Origin: Stenotrophomonas maltophilia
GTDB taxonomy: Bacteria > Pseudomonadota > Gammaproteobacteria > Xanthomonadales > Xanthomonadaceae
Assembly (NCBI RefSeq): GCF_003205835.1
Contig: NZ_CP029773.1
Coordinates: 1,458,501-1,522,500 of the forward strand
Direction: 5' to 3'
DNA: 64,000 bases
Shown: in pieces, positions 18,687 through 27,340 of the stretch
Position numbering within the stretch: position 1 is the first letter of the stretch
How the letters are laid out: each line of letters opens with the position of its first letter
Notes under the pieces: model-generated
Seen by the model: the letters and a program-made list of their open reading frames with translations, nothing else
What the model was told of the DNA's origin: nothing
Database searches by the model: none
Made by a program: the position numbers and the translations under genes

Positions 18687-19585
18687 AGCCGATCGATCCG
18701 CCGTGGACCACCCTGGTCGATGTCGCCACCCTGGCCGCTGCATTGGGCGAGGGCGTTCGCGTGGTCGACGCACGTGCTACTGCCAGTACCGCCGTACGCG
18801 TGGTCGATGCACGTTCCTCGCTGGCCGATCCGCAGGCGGGTAACGGCCAGTATCTGGCGGGGCATGTTCCGGGCGCGGTGTATGCCGACCTCAATCGGGA
18901 CCTGTCGGATCTGACCCGCAGCGGCCACGGCCGTCACCCGCTGCCGGACAGCGATGCCTTCGCCGCGAAACTGGGCCAGTGGGGCATCGGTCCCGACACC
19001 CAGGTGGTGGTCTACGACGGCAGCGATGGCAGCATGGCCGCCGCGCGCCTGTGGTGGCTGCTGCGCCTGATCGGGCACAGCAAGGTGGCCGTGCTCGACG
19101 GCGGCATCGCCGCCTGGCAGGCCGCCGGTCACACGCTGGCAACCGGGCAGGGCGAAGTCACCGCGCTGCCAACTTACCCGGGCCGTTTCGACACCACCCA
19201 GATCGCCAATGCCGATGAGATCAGCGCACGTCTGAAGCACGCGCCGGGCTGGCTGGTCGACGCACGCGCGGGTGAACGCTTCCGTGGCGAAGTGGAGCCG
19301 CTGGATCCGGTCGCCGGCCACGTGCCGGGCGCGGTCAACCGCCCGTTCGCATTGAACGTACTCGACGGCCACCTGCGCGACCCACAGGAGCTACGGGCCG
19401 AACTGCAGGGCGTGATCGGCAACCGCGATCCACAGCAGGTGGTGCTGATGTGCGGCTCCGGCGTGACCGCCTGCCACCTGCTGCTGGCGATGGAAACGGC
19501 GGGCCTCTCCGGCGCGCGCATCTACGCCGATTCGTGGAGCGGTTGGGTGAGCGACAGCAGCCGCCCCGTGGCCAGCGGCGCCTGA
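18683..19585 (+). CDS. sseA: 3-mercaptopyruvate/thiosulfate sulfurtransferase
   Basis: 300-aa tandem-rhodanese protein. The C-terminal domain has the active-site loop CGSGVTA (nucleophile C257), the form typical of 3-mercaptopyruvate sulfurtransferases; the first rhodanese domain is structural (YLAGHVPGAVYADLNRDLSDL). It moves sulfur to thiol acceptors or cyanide. Translationally coupled to the DUF1289-NUDIX gene. Oddity: the N-terminal strand VRVVDAR is present twice, 13 residues apart (about 18755-18820), an in-frame duplication that lengthens a loop before the conserved SLADP. Confidence 0.92.
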   Translation: MKPIDPPWTTLVDVATLAAALGEGVRVVDARATASTAVRVVDARSSLADPQAGNGQYLAGHVPGAVYADLNRDLSDLTRSGHGRHPLPDSDAFAAKLGQWGIGPDTQVVVYDGSDGSMAAARLWWLLRLIGHSKVAVLDGGIAAWQAAGHTLATGQGEVTALPTYPGRFDTTQIANADEISARLKHAPGWLVDARAGERFRGEVEPLDPVAGHVPGAVNRPFALNVLDGHLRDPQELRAELQGVIGNRDPQQVVLMCGSGVTACHLLLAMETAGLSGARIYADSWSGWVSDSSRPVASGA

Positions 19586-19591
19586 GCCGCG

Positions 19592-19707
19592 CGGGGTCGG
19601 ATCCGTTTTCCAACGGAAAACGGCTCTGACCCCATCAACTGAAAATCCGGGTCAGAGCCCGTTGCGTAGCCACGGGATCCGACCCCGTGTCGAGCAAGGT
19701 CGACACC
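19592..19707. repeat. GGGGTCGGATCC palindrome cluster
   Basis: GGGGTCGGATCCG, an AT-rich hairpin (GTTTTCC / GGAAAAC) and CTCTGACCCC are followed by GGGTCAGAGCCCG and GGGATCCGACCCC, then the small dyad GTGTCGAGCAAGGTCGACAC. It shares its ends with the palindromes at 23362 and 60048. Confidence 0.7.
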
Positions 19708-19734
19708 CACCAACAGCAGCAGAGATCTGTCGAA

Positions 19735-19836
19735 GGCGGGGTGGGTCCGGTTGCGAGGGTGTCCGCGGCATGGATGCCGCGGCCAAGCCCCCATGGACGG
19801 GTTTACGGCGTCCCTCGCAACCGGACCCATCCCGCC
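19735..19836. repeat. Long palindrome with conserved core, copy C
   Basis: An 18-bp perfect stem (TGGGTCCGGTTGCGAGGG and its complement), plus an outer 6-bp stem, encloses CCGCGGCATGGATGCCGCGG, then CCAAGCCCCCATGGACGG and GTTTACGGCGT. The core aligns with copy B almost base for base and with copy A more loosely. The gap 19586-19902 holds this and the previous palindrome and no gene. Confidence 0.8.
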
Positions 19837-19902
19837 ATCCCACGGATTGCCCGCTTTTGATGTTGATGTTGCCGCTGCGGGTACAGGGCGCAGCCCTGTC
19901 GA

Positions 19903-20469
19903 TCAATCCAGCCCCTGCAACGGCACCTTCGCCAGGATCCGCGCCCACGGGAACAGCGGCCCCGGATCACGCTTGCGTGCCACCATCAGCGCCGGGTCAT
20001 CGCTGGCCGGCACCTGTTCCAGGTCCAGCTGGTCATGCCCGGCAATCCGCCGCAGCGACGGATAGCGCACCACCAGCGCCTGCAGCAGCCGTTCCAGCGC
20101 CTGCAGCTGTGCCTCGGTGTAGGGCTCGTCCATCGCCTGCTGGCGGCTGTCGAACCAGTGCGGGTAGCGCCCGGTGTTGACCAGCTCGATGCCCAGCGTA
20201 TGCGCGTTCATGCCACGCACGTGGTGGGCCACCCGTTCCGGTGCCACGTACTGCACCACGCTGCCATCGCGGTCGATGTAGAAGTGGCCGCTGTTGCCGG
20301 CGCCGCTGTCATACAGCACGCGCTCGCCGTATTCGCGGGCCATCGCCAGATCGGGCAGCTCGGTGCAGTGGATCACCACCATCTCCAGCGTGGCCGGGTC
20401 GCGCAGCGGCAGACGGTCTTGGTAGGGCAGGGGCTGCAGCTGCAGGCCGGGCAGGAGCGGGTTGGGCAT
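19903..20469 (-). CDS. N-acetylmuramoyl-L-alanine amidase (AmpD-like)
   Basis: 188-aa amidase_2-domain protein that cleaves the amide bond between N-acetylmuramate and the stem peptide. Zinc ligands are readable: H34 in VVIHCTE, a His in the ARM region (HHVRGMNAHTLGIELVNTG) and the C-terminal KRDPGPLFPW, where the Asp completes the site; GHDQLD is also typical. No signal peptide is seen, so it probably acts in the cytoplasm on recycled anhydro-muropeptides, like AmpD. If so, it would influence AmpR/beta-lactamase control, but no ampR or ampE is next to it here. The upstream spacer to the divergent hydrolase is only 72 bases. Confidence 0.88.
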   Translation of the reverse strand: MPNPLLPGLQLQPLPYQDRLPLRDPATLEMVVIHCTELPDLAMAREYGERVLYDSGAGNSGHFYIDRDGSVVQYVAPERVAHHVRGMNAHTLGIELVNTGRYPHWFDSRQQAMDEPYTEAQLQALERLLQALVVRYPSLRRIAGHDQLDLEQVPASDDPALMVARKRDPGPLFPWARILAKVPLQGLD

Positions 20470-20541
20470 CCGGCGATGCTAGCATTGCGGCATGAACCTG
20501 CCTTCCCTTTCCTCATCGGCCCGCTCGCACGGAGCACGCGC

Positions 20542-21069
20542 ATGAGCCGCGGCCACTGCATCCTGTCGCATGGTTTCGAGAGCGGCCCGGAAGCGACCAA
20601 GGTCACTGCGCTGGCCGACGTGGCGCAGCGACTGGGCTGGACCCATGAGCGTCCGGACTACACCGACCTGGACGCGATGAGCGAGGTCAGCCGGGTGGGC
20701 GATGTGCCGACCCGGCTGCGCCGCCTGGTCGAACGCACCGCCATCGCTGCCCAACAGGGCCCGGTGGTGCTGGCCGGCTCCAGCCTGGGTGCCTACATCT
20801 CTGCCATCGCCTCGCTGCAGGTGCCGGTGGCCGGCCTGTTCCTCATGGTGCCGCCGACCACCATGGGCCCGATGCCGGCACTGGATGCCGCAGCGGTACC
20901 GACCACGGTCGTGCAGGCCTGGCACGACGACGTGGTGCCGGCCGCCGGGGTGATCGCCTGGGCCCAGGCGCGTTCGGCGCAGCTGCTGCTGGTCGACGAC
21001 GGCCACCGCCTGGAGCACCACGTGGAGGCCTCCGCGCAGGCCTTCGAGCGCCTGCTGCGGCAACTGTGA
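20542..21069 (+). CDS. Small alpha/beta hydrolase (YqiA/RBBP9-like)
   Basis: 175-aa minimal alpha/beta hydrolase. It has the oxyanion segment LSHGFESGP, the nucleophile elbow GSSLG (Ser81), a probable acid in AWHDDVVPA (D129/D130) and the catalytic His in DDGHRLEHH (H155). No lid domain and no signal peptide, so a cytoplasmic esterase or thioesterase is likely; the substrate is unknown. The ATG at 20542 has GGAG seven bases upstream. The open frame extends back to 20035 only as a shadow of the divergent amidase. Confidence 0.86.
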   Translation: MSRGHCILSHGFESGPEATKVTALADVAQRLGWTHERPDYTDLDAMSEVSRVGDVPTRLRRLVERTAIAAQQGPVVLAGSSLGAYISAIASLQVPVAGLFLMVPPTTMGPMPALDAAAVPTTVVQAWHDDVVPAAGVIAWAQARSAQLLLVDDGHRLEHHVEASAQAFERLLRQL

Positions 21070-21214
21070 AGCCCGGGCGCACGGCGCGCCCGCCCGCATT
21101 GACTACAATGGCAGCCCCGCCGCCCCCGGCGCGGGCCTGCCGGCCGTGCCTACGGCCCTCCTTTCCGACTGGCCCGGCCCCTGTGCCGCGCCCGACCACC
21201 TGCGAACCGATCCC

Positions 21215-23353
21215 GTGAAATTCTTCGTCTCCTGCGCCAAGGGCCTGGAATACCTGCTTGCCGATGAACTGTCGGCCCTGGGCCTTGGCAAGGCCACTGC
21301 CACCATTGCCGGCGTCAATGCCGAGGGCGAACTGGAGCAGGCGCTGCGGATCGTGATGTGGTCGCGCCTGGCCAGCCGCGTGCTGTGGCCGATCGACGAG
21401 TTCGACTGCCCGGACGAGCAGGCCCTGTACGACGGCGTGCGTGCGCTGCCGTGGCACGAGCACATCAAGCCGGAGATGACCCTGGCGGTGGACGCGCACG
21501 TGTCCGGCGACAAGATCACCCATGCCCGCTTTGCCGCGCAGCGGATCAAGGACGCCATCGTCGACCGCATGCGTGATGAAGGCCTGGAGCGCCCGTCGGT
21601 CAACACCGACCTGCCGGATGTGCGCGTCAACCTGTCACTGCGCAAGGGCCGTGCCTCGCTGTCGATCGACCTCGGTGGCGGCCCGTTGCATCGCCGTGGC
21701 TGGCGCGGCGCCGCCCACGAGGCACCGCTGAAGGAAAACCTGGCCGCCGCGCTGCTGCTGCGCGCGCAGTGGCCGCGCCTGCACGCTGCCGGTGGCGGCC
21801 TGCTGGACCCGATGTGCGGCAGCGGCACGCTGCTGATCGAAGGCGCGCTGATGGCCGCCGACGTTGCTCCCGGCCTGATGCGCCATGGCAGCCTGCCGCC
21901 GAGCCGCTGGCTGGGCTTCGACAAGGCGGCCTGGAAGAGCATCCAGAGCGAGGCGCGTGACCGCGAAGCGGCTGGCCTGGCCGCGCTGAAGCCGGTCATC
22001 CACGGCAGCGACATCGACCCGACCGCGATCCAGGCGGCACGCGAGAATGCCGAGGTGGCTGGTGTTGCCCACGCGATCCGCTTCACCCGCGCCGATGTGG
22101 CCGACCTGGCCGCGCCGGAGCAGGAGATCGGTGCGGTGGTCTGCAACCCGCCGTACGACGAGCGCCTGGCCGCTGATCCGGCGCTGTACCGCGCGCTCGG
22201 CAATGCCCTGCAGAAGGCGGTGCCGCAGTGGCGCGCCAGCCTGCTGTGCGGCAACGACGAACTGGCCTTTGCCACCGGCCTGCGTGCAGGCAAGAAGTAC
22301 CAGATGTTCAACGGTGCGCTGGAATGCGCGCTGATCGTCTGCGACCCGATCGCCGTGCCGGGCCGCGACCCGGCGCAGCCGCGCGAACTGAGCGAAGGCG
22401 CGCAGATGGTGGCCAACCGCCTGCGCAAGAACCTGAAGAAGTTCAAGAGCTGGCGCGCCCGCGAGGACATCACCTGCTTCCGCGCCTACGACGCCGATCT
22501 GCCGGAGTACGCGGCGGCCATCGATGTCTACGAGGAAGACGGTGGCAAGCGCCGCACCTTCCTGCATGTGCAGGAATACGCTGCACCGGCGGCGATTCCG
22601 GAGAACGACGTGCGCCGTCGCCGCAACGAACTGCTGGCCGCTGCACGGGAAGTGTTCGGCGTGCCGCCGGAGCAGGTGTCGATGAAGTCGCGTGAGCGCG
22701 GCAAGGGCGGCAGCAAGTACGGCCGTTTTGAACAGCGTGATGAATTCATCGTGGTGCGAGAGAACAATGCGCTGCTGCAGGTGAATCTGTTCGACTACCT
22801 GGACACCGGCCTGTTCCTCGACCACCGCCCGCTGCGCCGGATGATGGCCGAGCAGGCGCGTGGCAAGCGTTTCCTCAACCTGTTCTGCTACACCGGCGTG
22901 GCCAGCGTGCAGGCGGCGGTGGCCGGTGCCGCCAGCACCACCAGCGTCGACCTGTCGGCCACTTACCTGCAGTGGTGCTACGACAACCTGGCGTTGAACG
23001 GGCAGGGCGGCAACCAGCACCTGCTGGTGCAGGCCGATGCGATGGCGTGGCTGGAAGGCGACCGTGGCCAGTACGACGTGATCTTCTGCGATCCGCCGAC
23101 GTTCTCCAACTCCGCGCGTGCTGACGACTTCGACGTGCAGCGCGAACAACTGAAGCTGCTGCGCGCGGCGGTGGCACGGCTGGCACCGGGTGGCGTGCTG
23201 TACTTCTCCAACAACTTCCGCCGCTTCAAGCTGGAAGAGAACGCCATCGCCGAATTCGCCCAGTGCCGCGAGATCACCGCGCGCACCATCGGCCCGGACT
23301 TCGAGCGCAACGCGCGCATCCACCGCGCGTGGGAACTGAAGCGGTTGGGGTAA
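21215..23353 (+). CDS. rlmL: 23S rRNA methyltransferase RlmKL
   Basis: 712-aa bifunctional enzyme that makes m2G2445 and m7G2069 in 23S rRNA (E. coli numbering). An N-terminal THUMP domain (to about residue 160) is followed by the RlmL N2-guanine methyltransferase with [15 protein letters not shown] and the catalytic CNPPYDERL (C310 onward), then the RlmK domain with [18 protein letters not shown] and [10 protein letters not shown] (from residue 624). The length matches the fused gammaproteobacterial form. Start: the GTG at 21215 gives the family N terminus [14 protein letters not shown]; the frame is open to 21146 but without homology. It is likely monocistronic, followed by a large palindrome. 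Confidence 0.96.
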   Translation: MKFFVSCAKGLEYLLADELSALGLGKATATIAGVNAEGELEQALRIVMWSRLASRVLWPIDEFDCPDEQALYDGVRALPWHEHIKPEMTLAVDAHVSGDKITHARFAAQRIKDAIVDRMRDEGLERPSVNTDLPDVRVNLSLRKGRASLSIDLGGGPLHRRGWRGAAHEAPLKENLAAALLLRAQWPRLHAAGGGLLDPMCGSGTLLIEGALMAADVAPGLMRHGSLPPSRWLGFDKAAWKSIQSEARDREAAGLAALKPVIHGSDIDPTAIQAARENAEVAGVAHAIRFTRADVADLAAPEQEIGAVVCNPPYDERLAADPALYRALGNALQKAVPQWRASLLCGNDELAFATGLRAGKKYQMFNGALECALIVCDPIAVPGRDPAQPRELSEGAQMVANRLRKNLKKFKSWRAREDITCFRAYDADLPEYAAAIDVYEEDGGKRRTFLHVQEYAAPAAIPENDVRRRRNELLAAAREVFGVPPEQVSMKSRERGKGGSKYGRFEQRDEFIVVRENNALLQVNLFDYLDTGLFLDHRPLRRMMAEQARGKRFLNLFCYTGVASVQAAVAGAASTTSVDLSATYLQWCYDNLALNGQGGNQHLLVQADAMAWLEGDRGQYDVIFCDPPTFSNSARADDFDVQREQLKLLRAAVARLAPGGVLYFSNNFRRFKLEENAIAEFAQCREITARTIGPDFERNARIHRAWELKRLG

Positions 23354-23361
23354 GCCGATGC

Positions 23362-23406
23362 CCGGGGTCGGATCCCTTGCGCTGCGCGCAAGGGATCCGA
23401 CCCCGG
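23362..23406. repeat. Perfect 20-bp-stem palindrome after rlmKL
   Basis: CCGGGGTCGGATCCCTTGCG and its exact complement, five bases apart, lie between the convergent rlmKL and DUF3325 genes. The ends match the GGGGTCGGATCC family at 19592 and 60048. It probably acts as a bidirectional transcript end. Confidence 0.75.
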
Positions 23407-23414
23407 TGGCTCTG

Positions 23415-23744
23415 CTACAGCAACGCCACCAGCAGCCCGGCCACGGGCAGCGCGATCGCCAGCGGCGCGATCCATTTCGGCCGGTACGGGTACAACCCGA
23501 ACGACAACGCCACGCCGCCGACGGTCATCACGCCCAGCCACAGCACCGGGCCCATCGCCCAGCCGTGGTCGACCACGCACAGTGCGAACGCTACCGCCAG
23601 CAGTACCCAGCCCAGCACCCGCCACTGCGTGCGCCGTGCCGGGGTGGCTGCAGCCTTGCCGTGCAGATCGTGCTGGTGCTTCTCCATCGCCAGCGACAAC
23701 GCGGTGAACGCAGAGAACGACAAGGTCAACGCCAGCAGCATCAT
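23415..23744 (-). CDS. DUF3325 small membrane protein
   Basis: 109-aa inner-membrane protein with three predicted helices and the DUF3325 pattern (MEKHQHDLHGK, then WRVLGWVLLAVAFALC and YPYRPKWIAPLA). Third gene of an operon with DUF3649 and PepSY-associated membrane proteins. Its ATG overlaps the PepSY stop as ATGA. In Pseudomonas and Xanthomonas such trios sit beside siderophore receptors and are iron-repressed; no receptor gene is present here. The molecular role is unknown. Confidence 0.82.
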   Translation of the reverse strand: MMLLALTLSFSAFTALSLAMEKHQHDLHGKAAATPARRTQWRVLGWVLLAVAFALCVVDHGWAMGPVLWLGVMTVGGVALSFGLYPYRPKWIAPLAIALPVAGLLVALL

Positions 23745-25378
23745 GCGCTGGCCTCCGCTTCGGCGGTTTCCACAGCGTCCACCGGGGCCTTGGGTGCCGC
23801 TGCGGCGGCAGCACGCTTCTTCTTCTCGGCTGCAGACAGCGGTGGCGTCCAGCGCTGCATGCGCCAGCCGCACAGCGCCAGCATCGCGCCGAACGCGATC
23901 ATCGACAGATCGAAGCCCGCCAGCACCCAGTCGCCGTTGCGCAGGGTGATGCCCAGGTGCGCATGCGTGGTCAGTGCATTGACCACCGGCACCAGCGCGA
24001 ACGCAGCCGCACCGAGGTACAGCTGCCAGGCCCACATCATCCGCTTCGGCCAGATGAAGGCGGCCAGCAGTGCCGCACCCCAGGCGTAGAAGAACACGTT
24101 GGCCTCGGCGCTGGAGCGCTCGGCGATGTCCAGCGGCAGCAGGCGGTTGCCCCAGAAGTAGGCGGCGAAGGCGATCGGCAGGCCGGCCACGGTGCCGATG
24201 TTCAGCGCATCGACCAGGCGCAGGCCGAAGCCGATGCGGCCACTCTTGGCGTGCTTGGGCCGTTCCTTCACTGCCCACAGCACCACGCCGCTGGCCACCA
24301 TCAGGCAGCCGACCAGGCCGGACAGGAAGAACAGTGCGCGCAGGCCCCAGTCGGCGAAGCGCGCCAGGTGCAGGCCGTACAGCACGCCGCGGGTGGCGGT
24401 GGCGCCACCGGAAGGCGGTGTTTCTTCCAGCAGCGCACCCGTGATCATGTTGTAGCGCACGGCCGGTGTGTCGGTGGACAGGCGCTTGCCGTCGCGCTGG
24501 CGGATGTCGATCACCGCATTGGCCGCGCCCGGATGGGACACGGTGAAGCCGGCCACCTCCACGCCGTGCCAATGCGCGCGTGCGCTGTCCAGCAGCTGTG
24601 CGATCGGCAGCGGGGTGGCGCGGCCTTCGGCCGGCGCGGTCACCTCCGGCATGCCGCCGAAGGCCTCGAAGAAGAACTTGTCCTCGTCCTGCGGGTAGGC
24701 CACCTTCACGCCCCACGGCAGGTACATGATCATCAGCGTGACGATGCCGGTGTAGGTGATCATCGCGTGGTAGGGCAGGGCCATCACCGCGCTGACGTTG
24801 TGGAAATCCAGCCAGGAACGCAGGCCCTTGTCCTTGCGGAAGGTGAAGAAGTCCTTGAAGATTTTCTTGTGGGTGATGACACCGGTGATGATCGCCACCA
24901 GCATGAACATCGCGCAGAAGCCGACCAGATAGCGGGCCCACAGCACCGGGATGTAGTGCAGGTCGAAGTGCAGGCGGTAGAAGAAATCACCGCCGCGGGT
25001 CTCGCGCGCTTTCAGTGCCTGGCCGGTGTTCGGGTCCAGCGTGGCATCACCGAAGCCACCACGGCGGCCACGGCTGGGATCGGCCAGTTCCGGTGGCAAC
25101 CGCCAGAACATCTGCATGGCCGGGTTGCGCGGCTGCGGCAGGGTGACGAACCAGTTCTCGGCCTGCGCGGCGTTGGCCTGCAGGTAGTCCACCGCGCGCT
25201 GTGCGGCGACGTCGATGCTGACGTTGCTGGACGGCAGTTCCGGACGCATCCAGCGGCTGATTTCCTCGCGGTAGTAGCTTGCCGTGCCGGCCATGAAGAT
25301 CAGCAGCAGCAACCACCCAACCAGCAGGCCGGTCCAGGTGTGCAGCCAGGCCATCGACTGGCGGAACCCGTTCTTCAT
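23741..25378 (-). CDS. PepSY-associated transmembrane protein (PiuB-like)
   Basis: 545-aa inner-membrane protein of the PepSY_TM family, thought to reduce or release iron from siderophores at the periplasmic side. Its N terminus is MAWLHTWTGLLVGWLLLLIF, with the WxHxWxG helix. It continues with a periplasmic PepSY-like region, a helix pair around FYRLHFDLHYIPVLWARYLVG with conserved His residues, DFHNVSAVMALPYHAMITYTG, and C-terminal helices ending in an Ala/Lys/Glu-rich tail. The ATG at 25378 overlaps the DUF3649 stop (ATGA); the open frame upstream to 25846 is a shadow. Conserved histidines suggest haem or metal binding, as in related ferric reductases. Confidence 0.86.
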   Translation of the reverse strand: MKNGFRQSMAWLHTWTGLLVGWLLLLIFMAGTASYYREEISRWMRPELPSSNVSIDVAAQRAVDYLQANAAQAENWFVTLPQPRNPAMQMFWRLPPELADPSRGRRGGFGDATLDPNTGQALKARETRGGDFFYRLHFDLHYIPVLWARYLVGFCAMFMLVAIITGVITHKKIFKDFFTFRKDKGLRSWLDFHNVSAVMALPYHAMITYTGIVTLMIMYLPWGVKVAYPQDEDKFFFEAFGGMPEVTAPAEGRATPLPIAQLLDSARAHWHGVEVAGFTVSHPGAANAVIDIRQRDGKRLSTDTPAVRYNMITGALLEETPPSGGATATRGVLYGLHLARFADWGLRALFFLSGLVGCLMVASGVVLWAVKERPKHAKSGRIGFGLRLVDALNIGTVAGLPIAFAAYFWGNRLLPLDIAERSSAEANVFFYAWGAALLAAFIWPKRMMWAWQLYLGAAAFALVPVVNALTTHAHLGITLRNGDWVLAGFDLSMIAFGAMLALCGWRMQRWTPPLSAAEKKKRAAAAAAPKAPVDAVETAEAEASA

Positions 25379-25689
25379 GCCCAGGCCCCCAGCAGGCGCG
25401 CAATGGCGGCCATCAGCAGCGCGGGCGCGAGGATGCCGACCCAGGCGCGCAGCGCGCTGCGGGTGGCGAATGCCCACAGTGCCGCACAGGCGGCGACCAG
25501 GATGGCCAGCAGCATGCCGGTCAGCACGGTCTGGCCACGTGCGCCAGGCAGGGCCACGGCGCAGAACACGCTGGTCACCGAGGCCAGCGCGTAACCGCCG
25601 AAGATCGCGGCCAACGAGCGTGACAGCACGCCCCAGCGCGGGTTGGAGAAAAAGGTGCGGGGGCTGGCGGTTGCGGGCGAGCGGTCCAC
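25375..25689 (-). CDS. DUF3649 small membrane protein
   Basis: 104-aa protein with three predicted helices (LSRSLAAIFGGYALASVTSVFCAVALP, TGMLLAILVAACAALWAFATRS, ILAPALLMAAIARLL), matching the DUF3649 iron-uptake-associated family. The GTG at 25689 is chosen because AGGA lies six bases upstream and the protein then begins at the conserved SPRTFFSNPRWGVLSRS; the frame is open to 25770. First gene of the DUF3649-PepSY-DUF3325 operon, all coupled by ATGA overlaps. A Fur-like site lies about 190 bases upstream. Confidence 0.82.
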   Translation of the reverse strand: MDRSPATASPRTFFSNPRWGVLSRSLAAIFGGYALASVTSVFCAVALPGARGQTVLTGMLLAILVAACAALWAFATRSALRAWVGILAPALLMAAIARLLGAWA

Positions 25690-25875
25690 GGCATTCCTGC
25701 AGGTAGGAGAGGGGATGGAACGCGTCCGCGGCCCCCTTGCGCCCTGCGCATGTCGCCCAGCGTGTCCCATCGACGAAGCACGGCCCGCGCAGACGGGCAG
25801 TCCAGAGGTCGGGGATGTACACGGGCGATGGGTGCGTCTTCCGCACCCGATTGGCTAAGCGTACAACCGATCAGT

Positions 25876-25897
25876 AAATGATAGGCATTCGCATTTT
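25876..25897 (-). promoter_or_regulatory. Fur-box-like inverted repeat
   Basis: On the minus strand AAATGCGAATGCCTATCATT shows the imperfect AATG...CATT dyad of 7-1-7 Fur sites in gammaproteobacteria. It sits in the AT-rich stretch upstream of the DUF3649 operon, as expected for an iron-repressed promoter. Not verified by scoring. Confidence 0.5.
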
Positions 25898-25935
25898 ATG
25901 AATCAAGCGTGATGATCCGAAGGGCGCGCTGAGGC

Positions 25936-27222
25936 CTAGAACCTGAACACCACCGTCGCCGCATGCAGCAGCAGGCCGATCAGCCCGCCCACCAGGGTGC
26001 CGTTGAAGCGGATGAACTGCAGGTCGCGGCCCACGCTCAGTTCCAGCTGCTCGACCAGGTGCCGTTCGTCCCAGCTTTTCACGGTCTGCGCGATATGCGT
26101 GGTCACGCCTTCGCGCAGGCGGCCGGTCAGACGCTGGGCGCCCTCCAGCAGGTGCTGGTTGAGGGCCTCGCGCAGGGCCGGGTCGGCCTGCAGGCTGCTG
26201 CCCAGCGAGGCGAGGCTGCGCTGCAGGTGGCCGACCAGCGCCGAGTCCTCGCGCTGCAGGTCCGCGCGCAGGCTGGCATGGATGCGCGCCCACAGCCCCT
26301 GCACGTACTCCTGCAGGGCGGGGTGGTCGATCATTTCCTGTTTGAGCTGTTCGATGCGCTCGGCCAGGGCCGGGTCCTCGCGCAGGCGCTGCACGTAGTT
26401 CTGCAGCCAGGTCTCGTAGTCCTGGCGCAGCGGATGCTGCGGCTCGGCCAGTACCTGCTGCAGTTCTTCCAGCACCGCCCGCGCCAGGCGTTCGGCCAGG
26501 CTGTCGCCGATCTCATCGATCGGCTTGACCCAGTTCACCGTGCTCGACAGCGTCGGCCATTCGCGCTGGATGTAACGCACGATCAGCTGCGAGGCGCGTT
26601 CCTTCACCTCCGGCTGCTCCAGCCAGCGCCCCAGCCGCTGCAGGCCTTCGTCCAGCACGCGCTGGTGGCGCCCGTCGGCGGTCAGCAGGGCCAGCAGCTC
26701 ACCGGCGGTGGCGGCGGCATTCCACTGCCGCAGCTGCTGCACCACGAAGGTGTGCAGCTGCCGGCGCACCGCGGTTTCGTCAAAAAAGTCCAGAGCCTGC
26801 AGGGCCCAGCCGCGGGCCATGTCGGCCAGCATCCGCGACCGTGCAGGGTCGGCCAGCCAACTGCCGAGACGGCTGGCCGGGTCGAATACCTGCAGCTTTG
26901 CCAGCAGCACACCCGGCTCCAGGAACTGGTCGCGCACGAACAGGGCCAGGCTGTCGCCGATGCGTTCCTTGCTGCGTGGGATGATTGCCGTATGCGGGAT
27001 CGGCAGGCCCATCGGCCGCCGGAACAGGGCAACGACCGCGAACCAGTCGGCCAGTGCGCCCACGGCTGCGGCCTCGCAGAACGCCGAAACCCAGGCCCAG
27101 ATGCCGCGCTCGCCTTGCCAGTGGCTGACCGCGAAACCGGCCAGCATCAACAGCAGCAGGCCCAGCGCGAGGGCTTTCAGGCGCCGCAGCTGTGCGCGGC
27201 GCGGATCGTTGGCAGACGTCAT
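25936..27222 (-). CDS. DUF445 family membrane protein (YjiN-like)
   Basis: 428-aa protein. An N-terminal helix (LKALALGLLLLMLAGFAVSHW) and the conserved EAAAVGALADWFAVVALFRRPMGLPIPHTAIIP segment, with its Gly-Ala-x-Ala-Asp-Trp-Phe-Ala-Val core, define DUF445. A long helical, charged region follows (about residues 90-400) and a C-terminal hydrophobic segment repeats the family motif (FIRFNGTLVGGLIGLLLHAATVVF). The helical middle may form an elongated structure along the membrane. Function unknown. Transcribed alone as far as can be seen. Confidence 0.88.
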   Translation of the reverse strand: MTSANDPRRAQLRRLKALALGLLLLMLAGFAVSHWQGERGIWAWVSAFCEAAAVGALADWFAVVALFRRPMGLPIPHTAIIPRSKERIGDSLALFVRDQFLEPGVLLAKLQVFDPASRLGSWLADPARSRMLADMARGWALQALDFFDETAVRRQLHTFVVQQLRQWNAAATAGELLALLTADGRHQRVLDEGLQRLGRWLEQPEVKERASQLIVRYIQREWPTLSSTVNWVKPIDEIGDSLAERLARAVLEELQQVLAEPQHPLRQDYETWLQNYVQRLREDPALAERIEQLKQEMIDHPALQEYVQGLWARIHASLRADLQREDSALVGHLQRSLASLGSSLQADPALREALNQHLLEGAQRLTGRLREGVTTHIAQTVKSWDERHLVEQLELSVGRDLQFIRFNGTLVGGLIGLLLHAATVVFRF

Positions 27223-27256
27223 GCCGGAAGTCTACCTGCCAGCGGATGAGCACCGG

Positions 27257-27332
27257 GTAGTGCCGGCCGCTGGCCGGCATCCGCAACGCACCCGGAACGT
27301 TCATGGGGTTGCCGGCCAGCGGCCGGCACTAC
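27257..27332. repeat. SMAG palindrome bounded by GTAG and CTAC
   Basis: GTAGTGCCGGCCGCTGGCCGG and its inverse, about 35 bases apart, end in CTAC eight bases before the ParB-like stop. The same sequence recurs at 50527-50581, downstream of the semialdehyde dehydrogenase. Confidence 0.85.
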
Positions 27333-27340
27333 CCGGTGGT

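Noticed and set aside
21104-21109. TACAAT as a promoter -10 element for rlmKL
   Set aside because: No -35 hexamer at suitable distance could be recognised, so it is not listed as a feature.
21635-23323. 562-residue open frame on the minus strand
   Set aside because: It is antisense to rlmKL, which has clear motifs over its whole length.
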